Positions 45,276-53,590 of a stretch of 64,000 nt of DNA are shown piece by piece (position 1 is the stretch's first letter; each line of letters begins with the position of its first letter). A program made the position numbers and the translations under genes. Source of the stretch: Mycobacterium saskatchewanense (GTDB lineage Bacteria; Actinomycetota; Actinomycetes; Mycobacteriales; Mycobacteriaceae); contig NZ_AP022573.1 in the NCBI RefSeq assembly GCF_010729105.1, positions 3,100,001-3,164,000 of the forward strand. Reading direction: 5' to 3'. The notes beneath the pieces are model-generated. The model searched no databases, was not told the origin of the DNA, and saw only the letters and a program-made list of their open reading frames with translations.

Positions 45276-45424
45276 CGATCATCGGCCGTGCAGGCCAGGT
45301 TCCTTCCCGATACACACAGCTGGAAAAGTCCAGGCTACCGCTACCCGCCAGCGCCAGCCCGGTCGAGCTGAGTTCGCCACCGTTTGATTGGTCAACGTCC
45401 GGCGGTTCCCGAGCGGGGTCGCGC

Positions 45425-45841
45425 CTACTCGTAGTAGCGGGCTTCCACCACATTGCCGTCGGGATCGGTGAAGTAATACGTGTGCGGCGCCCAACCCTGG
45501 GCCCCGTAGCTGTGCTCGAGCCGCACGCTGATGTCCACCCCCTCGGCCCGCAGGCGGCTTTCCAGGGCGGCATACTCGGACTTTCCGAGCGCCAGGCACA
45601 CGTGGTTGACCGGGTGGCCGGCACAGTCGTCCGCCACGGCCGCCGACGACGCGCCACCGGCCGCCAGTTGCACCGGCATCAGGTCGAGGATCGAGTCCTC
45701 GCAGACGCGAACGCTGGGGAAGGGCGCCTCCCCGCGCTCGAATTCCTCCCACCGCAGCGGCGCGAGGCCCACGACCCTGGTGTAGAAGTCCATCGCCGCG
45801 CCCGGGTCCTTTGTCCACAACACCACGTGGTCCAACCGCAT
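45425..45841 (-). CDS. VOC-family (glyoxalase-like) protein
   Basis: The 138-residue protein has the vicinal-oxygen-chelate fold with H5 (LDHVV), later H and E ligands (NHVCLAL, and EARYYE at the C terminus). These positions could bind a divalent metal in a lyase or dioxygenase. The substrate is unknown. It is divergent from ephA and separated by 108 bp; gap 45276-45424 to ftsH shows no gene. Confidence 0.82.
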   Translation of the reverse strand: MRLDHVVLWTKDPGAAMDFYTRVVGLAPLRWEEFERGEAPFPSVRVCEDSILDLMPVQLAAGGASSAAVADDCAGHPVNHVCLALGKSEYAALESRLRAEGVDISVRLEHSYGAQGWAPHTYYFTDPDGNVVEARYYE

Positions 45842-45949
45842 CAGCCGAACCCCCGCCTTCGCCGATTGCTTTTTGCCCGCACCGGGATGTTTACCGGGAA
45901 ATCCCGAACGGGTCGAGCCCTTCTCAGCCCCGAATCATTGTGATTTGGT

Positions 45950-46924
45950 GTGACGGTGCCCTCCCCCACCGAGCGTCTTGTCGAGACCAACGGCGTGCGC
46001 CTGCGGGTCGTCGAAGCCGGGGACCGCACCGCGCCCGCGGTGGTCCTGGCGCACGGCTTTCCCGAGTTGGCCTACTCGTGGCGACACCAGATACCCGTCC
46101 TGGCCGAGGCCGGCTACCACGTGCTCGCCCCCGACCAGCGGGGGTACGGCGGGTCGTCGCGGCCGGAGGCGATCGACGCTTACGACATCCACGCGTTGAC
46201 CGGCGACCTGGTCGGGCTGCTCGACGACATCGGCGCCGAGCGCGCCGTCTGGATCGGCCACGACTGGGGCGCTGCCGTGGTGTGGAATGCGCCGCTGCTG
46301 CACCCGGACCGGGTCGCGGCCGTCGCCGCGCTGAGCGTCCCGGCCTTGCCCCGACCGCGCGTGGCGCCGACGAGGGCCTGGCGCAAGGCCTTCGGTAAGA
46401 ACTTCTTCTACATCCTCTACTTCCAGGAACCGGGGGTTGCCGACGCGGAACTCGACGCCGACCCCGCCCGCACCATGCGTCGAATGCTTGGCGGCCTGCG
46501 GGCCTCGGGCGATCACGCCGCAGCGCTGCGGATGGTGGCGCCGGGCCCCGACGGGTTCATCGATCGACTGCCCGAGCCGGAACGGTTGCCCGACTGGCTC
46601 AGCCAGGAGGAACTGGATCACTACATCGCCGAGTTCTCCCGCACCGGGTTCACCGGCGGCCTGAACTGGTATCGCAATTTCGATCGCAACTGGGAGACCA
46701 CCGCTGAGCTGGACGGGGTAAAAATCGCTGTGCCGTCACTGTTTGTCGCGGGCACGGCCGATCCGGTGCTGGGTTTCACGCGTGCCGACCGGGCCGCGGA
46801 GGTGATCTCGGGCGCGTACCGCCAGGCGATGATCGACGGTGCGGGGCACTGGCTTCAGCAGGAGCGTCCCAACGAGGTGAACGCGATTTTGTTGGAGTTC
46901 CTCAACGGATTGGAGCTGCGATGA
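45950..46924 (+). CDS. ephA: Epoxide hydrolase EphA
   Basis: The 324-residue alpha/beta hydrolase has HGFPE at 35-39 (oxyanion hole), the nucleophile D105 in GHDWG, a cap domain with the two ring-opening tyrosines expected in the middle, and the catalytic His in GAGHWLQQE near the end. It closely follows the sequence of M. tuberculosis EphA as I remember it. It opens epoxides to diols, cytosolic. The GTG at 45950 is chosen; GTG at 45956 is two codons later. It overlaps the monooxygenase gene by 4 bp. Confidence 0.9.
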   Translation: MTVPSPTERLVETNGVRLRVVEAGDRTAPAVVLAHGFPELAYSWRHQIPVLAEAGYHVLAPDQRGYGGSSRPEAIDAYDIHALTGDLVGLLDDIGAERAVWIGHDWGAAVVWNAPLLHPDRVAAVAALSVPALPRPRVAPTRAWRKAFGKNFFYILYFQEPGVADAELDADPARTMRRMLGGLRASGDHAAALRMVAPGPDGFIDRLPEPERLPDWLSQEELDHYIAEFSRTGFTGGLNWYRNFDRNWETTAELDGVKIAVPSLFVAGTADPVLGFTRADRAAEVISGAYRQAMIDGAGHWLQQERPNEVNAILLEFLNGLELR

Positions 46925-48105
46925 CCGCGCCGCTGCGGTTCGGCGTTTTCATCACGCCGTTTCACCCCACTGGCCAGTCGCCCACCGTGGCACTGGAATA
47001 CGACATGGAACGTGTCGTCGCGCTGGATCGGCTGGGGTTCGACGAGGCGTGGTTCGGCGAGCACCATTCCGGTGGCTACGAGCTGATCGCCTGCCCGGAG
47101 GTGTTCATCGCCGCCGCGGCGGAGCGCACGAAACACATCCGGCTGGGCACCGGAGTGGTCTCACTCCCGTACCACCATCCGCTCATGGTGGCCGACCGCT
47201 GGGTTCTGCTGGACCACCTGACGCGCGGACGCGTCATGTTCGGCACCGGCCCCGGAGCGCTGCCGTCGGACGCGTACATGATGGGCATCGACCCGGTCGA
47301 GCAGCGGCGGATGATGCAGGAGTCACTCGAGGCGATCCTTGCGCTCTTCCGCGCGGAACCCACCGAGCGGATCGACCGGCACTCCGACTGGTTCACGCTG
47401 CGCGACGCGCAGTTGCACGTCCGCCCGTACACCTGGCCTTACCCCGAAATAGCCACGGCCGCAATGATTTCACCGTCCGGCCCCCGCCTGGCCGGCGCGC
47501 TCGGCACGTCACTGTTGTCGCTGTCGATGTCGGTGCCGGGCGGCTACGCCGCGCTCGAGACGACGTGGGACGTGGTTCGCGAGCAGGCCGCCAAAGTCGG
47601 GCGGCCCGAGCCGGACCGCGCCGACTGGCGCGTGCTGAGCATCATGCACATCGCCGACAGCCGCGAGCAGGCGATCGACGATTGCACCTATGGGCTACAG
47701 GATTTCGCCAATTACTTCGGTGCCGCCGGTTTCGTGCCGCTGTCCAATTCCATGGACGGCGCCACCCAGTCGCCGCACGAGTTCGTCGAAGACTATGCTG
47801 CCAAAGGCAATTGCTGCATCGGCACACCCGACGACGCCATTGCACACATCGAGGACCTGCTCGAACGCTCCGGCGGGTTCGGGGCGCTGCTGATGCTCGG
47901 CCACGACTGGGCCCCGCCGGAGGCGACCTACCACTGCTATGACCTGATGGCCCGCAAGGTGATCCCGCATTTCAAGGGCCAGCTGGAAGCCTCGAGGTCG
48001 TCGCACGAATGGGCCAGGGGCAGGCGCGACGAGCTGATCGGTCGCGCGGGTCAGGCCGTGGTGAAGGCCATCACCGAGCACGTCGCCGAGCAGGGAGGTA
48101 ACTGA
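46921..48105 (+). CDS. Luciferase-like flavin-dependent monooxygenase (Rv3618-like)
   Basis: The 394-residue protein has the bacterial luciferase-type TIM barrel: FGVFITPFHP at the start, GFDEAWFGEHH and LGTGVVSLPYHHP, typical of FMN or F420-dependent oxygenases. The substrate is unknown; coupling with an epoxide hydrolase and an alcohol dehydrogenase suggests stepwise oxidation of an alkene or lipid (inference). It is translated from an overlap with ephA (ATGA) and shares one base with the next gene. Confidence 0.85.
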   Translation: MTAPLRFGVFITPFHPTGQSPTVALEYDMERVVALDRLGFDEAWFGEHHSGGYELIACPEVFIAAAAERTKHIRLGTGVVSLPYHHPLMVADRWVLLDHLTRGRVMFGTGPGALPSDAYMMGIDPVEQRRMMQESLEAILALFRAEPTERIDRHSDWFTLRDAQLHVRPYTWPYPEIATAAMISPSGPRLAGALGTSLLSLSMSVPGGYAALETTWDVVREQAAKVGRPEPDRADWRVLSIMHIADSREQAIDDCTYGLQDFANYFGAAGFVPLSNSMDGATQSPHEFVEDYAAKGNCCIGTPDDAIAHIEDLLERSGGFGALLMLGHDWAPPEATYHCYDLMARKVIPHFKGQLEASRSSHEWARGRRDELIGRAGQAVVKAITEHVAEQGGN

Positions 48106-49121
48106 TGCGCGCAGCGGTGCTGCGAGACGGCCACATGGTCTACCGGGACGATGTGCCCGAGCCGGTGCCAAAAGCCGGCCAGGTGTTGGTCGCCATTCGG
48201 GCCTGCGGAATCTGCGGCTCCGACTTGCATTTCGCCGACCACGGAGCCGACGTGCTCTCCCTGACCGATCGACTGGGTGCCGGCGCCTTCACGGGAATGG
48301 ACGTCGATCTGAGTCGCGACGTCTTCATGGGTCACGAGTTCAGTGCCGAGGTGTTGGAGGCAGGGCCAGACACCGAGTGCGCCGCACCCGGAACCCCGGT
48401 CACCTCGCTCCCCGTGTTGTTGTCCCGAACTGGTGTCGAACCGATTGTCTACAGCAACAGCACGATGGGCGGCTATGCCGAACGGATGCTGCTCTCGGCG
48501 CCGCTGCTGCTGCCCATCCCCAATGGCCTCGACCTCAAACACGCCGCATTGACCGAACCCATGGCGGTGGGCTTGCATGCCGTCAACAAATCGAACATCG
48601 CACCCCGTGAGACCGCCCTGGTGCTCGGTTGCGGCCCGATCGGAATCGCGATCATCGCATTCCTTCGGGCCCGAGGCGTGGAACGCATTGTGGCCTCGGA
48701 TTTTTCACCGAAGCGCCGCGAGCTGGCCACCATGATGGGCGCTCACGAGACGCTGGACGCCGCACAAGGTTCGCCGTTCGACACGGTCAAACCTACGGTG
48801 GTGTTCGAGGCGATCGGGGTGCCCGGCATCATCGACGACGTACTGCTGCGGGCGCGACCAGGCAGCCGCCTGGTCGTTGCCGGGGTGTGCATGGAGCCCG
48901 ACACCTTCCATCCGTTCTTCGCGATTGCCAAAGAGATCAGCCTGCAGTTCTGCGTGGCCTACAGCCCCGAGGAATTCGCCGAGTCGCTGCGCGCACTCGC
49001 CGAGGGCGAGATCGACGTCAGCCCGCTGATCACCGCCGAGGTCAGCCTGGACGGGGTCGGTGCGGCGTTCGACGACCTCGCCGACCCCGAACGGCACTGC
49101 AAGATTCTCGTTACGCCATAG
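48105..49121 (+). CDS. Zinc-dependent alcohol dehydrogenase-like protein
   Basis: The 338-residue MDR protein has catalytic zinc ligands C37 (CGICGSD) and H77-E78 (GHEFS), and a Rossmann NAD(P) loop GCGPIG at 175-180. The structural-zinc lobe is not standard: in the region about 92-115 only C92 is present instead of four cysteines. A GGGAGG ribosome binding site (48093-48098) precedes the ATG, which overlaps the monooxygenase stop (TGATG). The likely substrate is an alcohol or polyol. I do not recall an equivalent at this spot in M. tuberculosis. Confidence 0.85.
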   Translation: MRAAVLRDGHMVYRDDVPEPVPKAGQVLVAIRACGICGSDLHFADHGADVLSLTDRLGAGAFTGMDVDLSRDVFMGHEFSAEVLEAGPDTECAAPGTPVTSLPVLLSRTGVEPIVYSNSTMGGYAERMLLSAPLLLPIPNGLDLKHAALTEPMAVGLHAVNKSNIAPRETALVLGCGPIGIAIIAFLRARGVERIVASDFSPKRRELATMMGAHETLDAAQGSPFDTVKPTVVFEAIGVPGIIDDVLLRARPGSRLVVAGVCMEPDTFHPFFAIAKEISLQFCVAYSPEEFAESLRALAEGEIDVSPLITAEVSLDGVGAAFDDLADPERHCKILVTP

Positions 49122-49133
49122 TTCGCGATCCGC

Positions 49134-50246
49134 CTATCTCGGACGGCGGGCGGGGCTCGGGTGGCTGCGGTAGAAGTCGAGATGCGCCCGTGCCGCCGCG
49201 TCCCAGGTCTTCGTTTGGGCCAGACGCCGCCCGGGTTCCGGATCATATGGACCCTCGATCGCCGCCGTCATGGCGGCCGCCAGGCCGGACACGTCGGGCG
49301 CGTAGCGGATCGTCGGCCCGAAAACCTCGCGCAAGACCGGCAGGTCGCGGGCGACCACGGGGCGACCCGCTGCCAGCGCCTCGAGCGCAGCCAGGCCGAA
49401 CCCTTCCTTGGTGGAGGGGAACGCGAACACCTCGCAGCCGGCGACGAGACCGGGTAGCGCTGCATCGTCGATTGCGCCAAGGATGACCGGCGCGACGGCG
49501 AGTTCGCGGCAGCGCGCATCGAACGCGGCACGATACTCGCGGTAGTCGAAGAGGGTTTCCCCGCCGGCTATCACCAGGGCGAGACCGGGAAAGCGTCGGC
49601 GCGCCAAGTGATACGCGCCGGCGAGGTCGAGAGAGCCCTTCCGCGGCTCGATACCACCCACCGCGAGGACGTACCGGCCCAGCTCGCCGCGCCAGCGGGT
49701 ACGCGCAGCGGTCGCCGCCGCATCGCCGGACGCCGCGGCGATGAACCGCTGCGCCTGAACGCCGTTGGGGATGACGGTGGGGCGGTAGCCCCACTTCGCG
49801 GTGACTTCTTCGGCGACGGCGCTGGAAACACAGATCCGCGCGTACGGGTCGGTGATCGCCTTCTCGTGGCACGCGACGAGGACGGGGGTGGTGAACTCGT
49901 CGAGGTGATGGATAGTGCGGATGCAGCTATCCACGGCGTTGGCGCTGACGCAGTCCTGCGCATGCACGATGTCGTAGTCGTCGGGGTCGAAAGCCGCGCG
50001 CAAGAGATCGATCGAACGCACGATACGGTCGGTGACCGTGTCGCCCGGATAGTCGACGAACTCGACCAACCGTACGGCCACGGCCGGATCGACGGCCCGG
50101 AAGAAACCGCGATCGCCCGCGCGGGCCAGCGACCACACGGTGACCTCGACACCGAGGCGGGCCAGGGCCTCGGCGAGGTTGAGCGTGTGAACCACGCCCC
50201 CGCGCGGCTTGGTGGAGTAGGTCAGCAGTGCGACGCGCACCGTCAT
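49134..50246 (-). CDS. Glycosyltransferase, MSMEG_0565 family (Nit1C operon)
   Basis: The 370-residue GT4-type protein has a Gly-rich N-terminal loop (STKPRGGVVHTLNLAEALA) and the C-terminal nucleotide-sugar motif EGFGLAALEALAAGRPVV. It would transfer a sugar from a nucleotide-activated donor. It is the last gene of the operon, overlapping the inactive-looking nitrilase by 4 bp. Its presence suggests that the pathway product is glycosylated (inference). Confidence 0.85.
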   Translation of the reverse strand: MTVRVALLTYSTKPRGGVVHTLNLAEALARLGVEVTVWSLARAGDRGFFRAVDPAVAVRLVEFVDYPGDTVTDRIVRSIDLLRAAFDPDDYDIVHAQDCVSANAVDSCIRTIHHLDEFTTPVLVACHEKAITDPYARICVSSAVAEEVTAKWGYRPTVIPNGVQAQRFIAAASGDAAATAARTRWRGELGRYVLAVGGIEPRKGSLDLAGAYHLARRRFPGLALVIAGGETLFDYREYRAAFDARCRELAVAPVILGAIDDAALPGLVAGCEVFAFPSTKEGFGLAALEALAAGRPVVARDLPVLREVFGPTIRYAPDVSGLAAAMTAAIEGPYDPEPGRRLAQTKTWDAAARAHLDFYRSHPSPARRPR

Positions 50247-51088
50247 AGCGGAGCCGGCTTCGTCTGGTAGGCGTCGGGCCGCAGCTCCGCCAGATGGTTC
50301 AAAACCCTGCGCGCACGCGCAATTTCGGCGGCAACATCGATGCTCACCTCGGCCAGTCCCCCCTTGGTGCGTGTGGTCGCCAGGATGTCACCACCGGGTC
50401 CCACCACTTTTGCCTGGCCGAGGAAACGGAGGTTTCCCATGATGCCGGTCTGGTTGGACGACACGAGCACCACCTGGTTTTCGGCGGCGCGCGCGCAGTC
50501 GTAAAGATCGAAGAGCCGCGATTGCCGGTCGGCCGGTAGCCGGGAGGCTCGGTCGGTGATGCTCGCCGGCCAGGCGGACAGGGCCGCGATGACGTCGGCG
50601 CCGTCGGTCGCCAACGTGCGGGCTGCCTCCGGGAACGTCTTGTCGTAGTCGATGAGCATTCCCAGCCGCCCGACCGGGGTATCGAAGGTGGAGAACGAGT
50701 CACCGGCCAGGTAGGTCAACGATTCGCCGACCGGCTGGTGCACCTTCCGGTAGCTGCCCAGCGTGCCGTCGCCGGATACGCACACCGCGGTGTTGTACCT
50801 GCCCCCCTGCGGCGCCGCTTCGGCGTAGCCCACACACACAGTCATGGCGCCGGCCGCGGCGCTCACTCGCGCGATCTCGGGTCCGTCGGGCTGCAGCGTG
50901 GGCGGGGGGTCGTCCGGGTCGGGCACCTGGAAGTCCCCGATGTAGCCGCCCAGGCAGGCATCAGGGAACACCAGCAGGTCCACCCCGCCCTGCGCCGCGG
51001 CGTCGATGATCCCGACGACCTTGTTCAGGCAACGCTCCAGATCGCGGCCGAAATGCGCGGCGACCGCGGCGATGGTGATGGGTGCCAA
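50243..51088 (-). CDS. Nitrilase-fold protein lacking the catalytic Cys and Glu (MSMEG_0566-like)
   Basis: The 281-residue protein is a nitrilase-superfamily paralogue of the active-looking enzyme encoded at 55148. In these enzymes the triad is Glu, Lys, Cys. Here the Glu position is Asp (LLVFPDACLGG, D43), the lysine is kept (YRKVHQ, K115), and the cysteine position is Asp (MLIDYDKTFPEAAR, D147, against QICYDKAFPEAAR in the paralogue). It should therefore not form the thioester intermediate. The TTG at 51088 is chosen for its GAGGGAG site five bases upstream; 51112 is an alternative. It may be a structural partner of the other nitrilase or bind a ligand. Confidence 0.8.
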   Translation of the reverse strand: MAPITIAAVAAHFGRDLERCLNKVVGIIDAAAQGGVDLLVFPDACLGGYIGDFQVPDPDDPPPTLQPDGPEIARVSAAAGAMTVCVGYAEAAPQGGRYNTAVCVSGDGTLGSYRKVHQPVGESLTYLAGDSFSTFDTPVGRLGMLIDYDKTFPEAARTLATDGADVIAALSAWPASITDRASRLPADRQSRLFDLYDCARAAENQVVLVSSNQTGIMGNLRFLGQAKVVGPGGDILATTRTKGGLAEVSIDVAAEIARARRVLNHLAELRPDAYQTKPAPL

Positions 51089-51098
51089 ACGATCTCCC

Positions 51099-52523
51099 TC
51101 AGGCTGGGCCAAGTCCGGTCACCGCCGAGCCGAGCGCCGCCGTCACAACGCCGTCCGGCCAGCGCAATCTGACACCCGGCTCGGTGGTCAGCGATCCGCA
51201 TTCGGTGCTGACCACCCCCGCAGGCAGCGGGGGCGTCGGTTGCCGCGAGTCCGCGGTGAGCATCGCGTAGCCGGGAAAACAGGTCAGCCAATCGCGCATC
51301 TCCGCGTCCGCCGGACGGGGTACCGCTGCCATGTCGAGTTCGGCGCCGGTACCGCACGCCTCGGCCATCATCCCCAGCGTTCCCACCGCGCCGGCCATAC
51401 TGACGTCCTTGGCGGCCCGGGGTTGCATCGACTGGACTATCCGGGTCATGGCCACCAGGTCGTCGGTACTGCGCGTACTGGTCGAATCCCATTGACGCCC
51501 AGCGTATCCCGGCCGCCATCGGCCGTATGTGTCCGCTGTCAGGCGTACCCGCGCGCCCGCCCTCGCCGCCCCGGCCGCAACTGGTGTGCGGGTCCTGCCC
51601 AGCGCCGTGACAGCCAGCGCCGCCGGCACGCCGAGCTGGGTGTGTCCGCCTAACACCGGCACCCGCCACGCTTCCGAAGCTGCCGACAATCCAGCGATCA
51701 CGCGGTCGAGTATGCCGCGATTGGGAGCGCCGACGGCGTCCAACAGGCCGATCGGGTCAGCGCCCATGGCGGAGAGGTCGTTGACGTTGACCAGAACCGA
51801 ACACCACCCGGCCCAGTGCGGGTCGCGCTCGACCATCGACGGGACGATGGCATCGCATGCGGCGATGACGTCGCTGCCGGGAACCGGTGCGCCGTCGTCA
51901 CCGACGAAACCCGCCGGTCCCAGCGCACCCGGCAAGGTCCGTAGTGGCCGAAGCGCCTCCCCGAGAAACGATTTCGCCGCCGCGGTGACCTGATGTATCG
52001 GGTGCAAGGGCCAGCGCATCCACGTGTGCTGACGCCCCGCGACGACGCACTCTCCCAGGGTTTGCCAGCCCAGTCGGGCGAACAGGGGCGCGTAGCGCCG
52101 CTGCACCGTGGCCTCGAAGCGCAACACGCCCGCCGATTCGGCGTACGCGCACGCCGCACGTACCAGCGCGGGTCCCACGCCGGCGGCCCGCGCCGAGGGG
52201 TCGCTGACCAGCCGGCTACCGGTCCACCAGCCGAGGTCGACGTTGGTGGCCGGGCCCAGGCGCACGCCGCCGAGCACCCGCTCATCCGGCGTGGTCGCGA
52301 CCAATACGACGGTGCGGGGATCGTCGTCGGCATCGTCGCGGTCGCTTCCGGGGAAAAGGCCCTGGTCGGTAACGAACGCGTCGCGGCGCAGCCGCCGGTA
52401 GCCCTCGAGTTCGCCTGGGGACTCGACGGGCCGGATGAGGAACCGCGCGGGAGCCGGCGGGGTGCCCGCCAGGATCGACGAGCCGACCGGCGTTGCCTGG
52501 GCGACGGTGGTGAAGGGAATCAT
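51099..52523 (-). CDS. GNAT/AIR-synthase-related fusion (MSMEG_0567/Sll0787 family)
   Basis: The 474-residue protein joins an N-terminal acetyltransferase-like domain (about 20-190, with RAAGVGPALVRAA as the CoA loop) to a PurM/AIR synthase-related domain (about 200-470, with GGHTQLGVPAALAVTALG). The second half resembles ATP-using enzymes that bind aminoimidazole or selenophosphate-type substrates. The ATG at 52523 overlaps the radical SAM stop (TGATG). The frame is open to 52571, but the additional residues lack similarity. Function unknown; conserved in Nit1C clusters. Confidence 0.85.
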   Translation of the reverse strand: MIPFTTVAQATPVGSSILAGTPPAPARFLIRPVESPGELEGYRRLRRDAFVTDQGLFPGSDRDDADDDPRTVVLVATTPDERVLGGVRLGPATNVDLGWWTGSRLVSDPSARAAGVGPALVRAACAYAESAGVLRFEATVQRRYAPLFARLGWQTLGECVVAGRQHTWMRWPLHPIHQVTAAAKSFLGEALRPLRTLPGALGPAGFVGDDGAPVPGSDVIAACDAIVPSMVERDPHWAGWCSVLVNVNDLSAMGADPIGLLDAVGAPNRGILDRVIAGLSAASEAWRVPVLGGHTQLGVPAALAVTALGRTRTPVAAGAARAGARVRLTADTYGRWRPGYAGRQWDSTSTRSTDDLVAMTRIVQSMQPRAAKDVSMAGAVGTLGMMAEACGTGAELDMAAVPRPADAEMRDWLTCFPGYAMLTADSRQPTPPLPAGVVSTECGSLTTEPGVRLRWPDGVVTAALGSAVTGLGPA

Positions 52524-53578
52524 CACGCCCCCAGGTTCTGCAGGACGCTGCAAGCCCCACAGGCCGCGCACCCGGCCCGCTGGTCGGCACCAGACATCCC
52601 GGCCGCCCGCAGCAGAGCGGCGACCTCACGGCTGACTTTTTCGACGACCGCCGCCTCGGGGGCACCGATGCCGTCGGCGTCGACGGCGAGGGACCCGGGT
52701 TGCGGCCGGAACGGCACGACGAAGGGGTACACGCCCATCGCGATCAACTCCGATACCCCGGCGATCAGCGCATCGGGATCTTCGCCGAGGCCGACCAGCA
52801 GGTAGGTGGAGACCTGGTTGGGGCCGAAGAGCCGGACCGCTTCCCGCCACGTGGCGCGGTAGATGTCCAGCGGGACAACGGACTTGCCTGGCATCCAGCG
52901 CCGCCGAACGTCTTCGTCGAGGGACTCGGCGTGGATGCCGATCGCGTCGGCGCCCGCCTCGCGCAACTCGCCGAGCGCCGCCAGGTCGGCCGGGGGCTCG
53001 CACTGGACCTGGACGGGCAGGTCCGGGACGGCCGCCTTCACCGCGCGCACGCAGCGGGCCAGGTGGCGGGCGCCGCGGTCGGCGCCGGCAGAGGTTCCGG
53101 TGGTCATGACCATCTGGGTGACGCCGTCGAGGCGGACCGCCGCCTCCGCGACTTCGGCGAGTTCGGCGGGGCGCTTGACGGCCGTGGTGGCGCCCGACCG
53201 CAGCGATTCCTCGATGGTGCAGAAGCGGCACCGCTTCTCGGGCGCGTACCGGACGCAGGTCTGCACGACGGTGGTCGCCAGCACGTTGCGCCCGTGCAGC
53301 CGAGCGAGTTTCTCGTAGGGTACGCCGTCGGCGGTGGTCAGGTCGTAGAAGCGCGGCCGGTCGACGACCTCGACGTCCAGCCCGGTGTCTTGATCGCCGA
53401 AAAGTATGCGGGCGCCCTCGAACACGAAGGGACTCTTCGGGTTGCGGGGAACCGCCGCGTTGAGCCCGTCGATGACGAGATGGCCGTCGGCGCTCGGGCC
53501 GGCGCCCGCGGTTCGGCTGACCGGAGGCCGTCCGCGGATACCCAGCAACGCCAGATCCACCCGGGTGGACACAGACAT
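52523..53578 (-). CDS. Radical SAM protein, MSMEG_0568 family
   Basis: The 351-residue TIM-barrel protein has a cysteine motif C108-x8-C117-x2-C120 (within TCVRYAPEKRCRFC) rather than the classical Cx3Cx2C, and a second Cys cluster CxxCxxC at 337-343 close to the C terminus. Other radical SAM features, such as MVMTTGTSAGADRG (GGE-like region) and LVGLGED, are present. It may hold one SAM-binding [4Fe-4S] cluster and an auxiliary cluster. AAGGAG precedes the ATG by seven bases. It is the main candidate for difficult bond formation in this pathway. Confidence 0.88.
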   Translation of the reverse strand: MSVSTRVDLALLGIRGRPPVSRTAGAGPSADGHLVIDGLNAAVPRNPKSPFVFEGARILFGDQDTGLDVEVVDRPRFYDLTTADGVPYEKLARLHGRNVLATTVVQTCVRYAPEKRCRFCTIEESLRSGATTAVKRPAELAEVAEAAVRLDGVTQMVMTTGTSAGADRGARHLARCVRAVKAAVPDLPVQVQCEPPADLAALGELREAGADAIGIHAESLDEDVRRRWMPGKSVVPLDIYRATWREAVRLFGPNQVSTYLLVGLGEDPDALIAGVSELIAMGVYPFVVPFRPQPGSLAVDADGIGAPEAAVVEKVSREVAALLRAAGMSGADQRAGCAACGACSVLQNLGA

Positions 53579-53590
53579 GGTGTGACTCCT

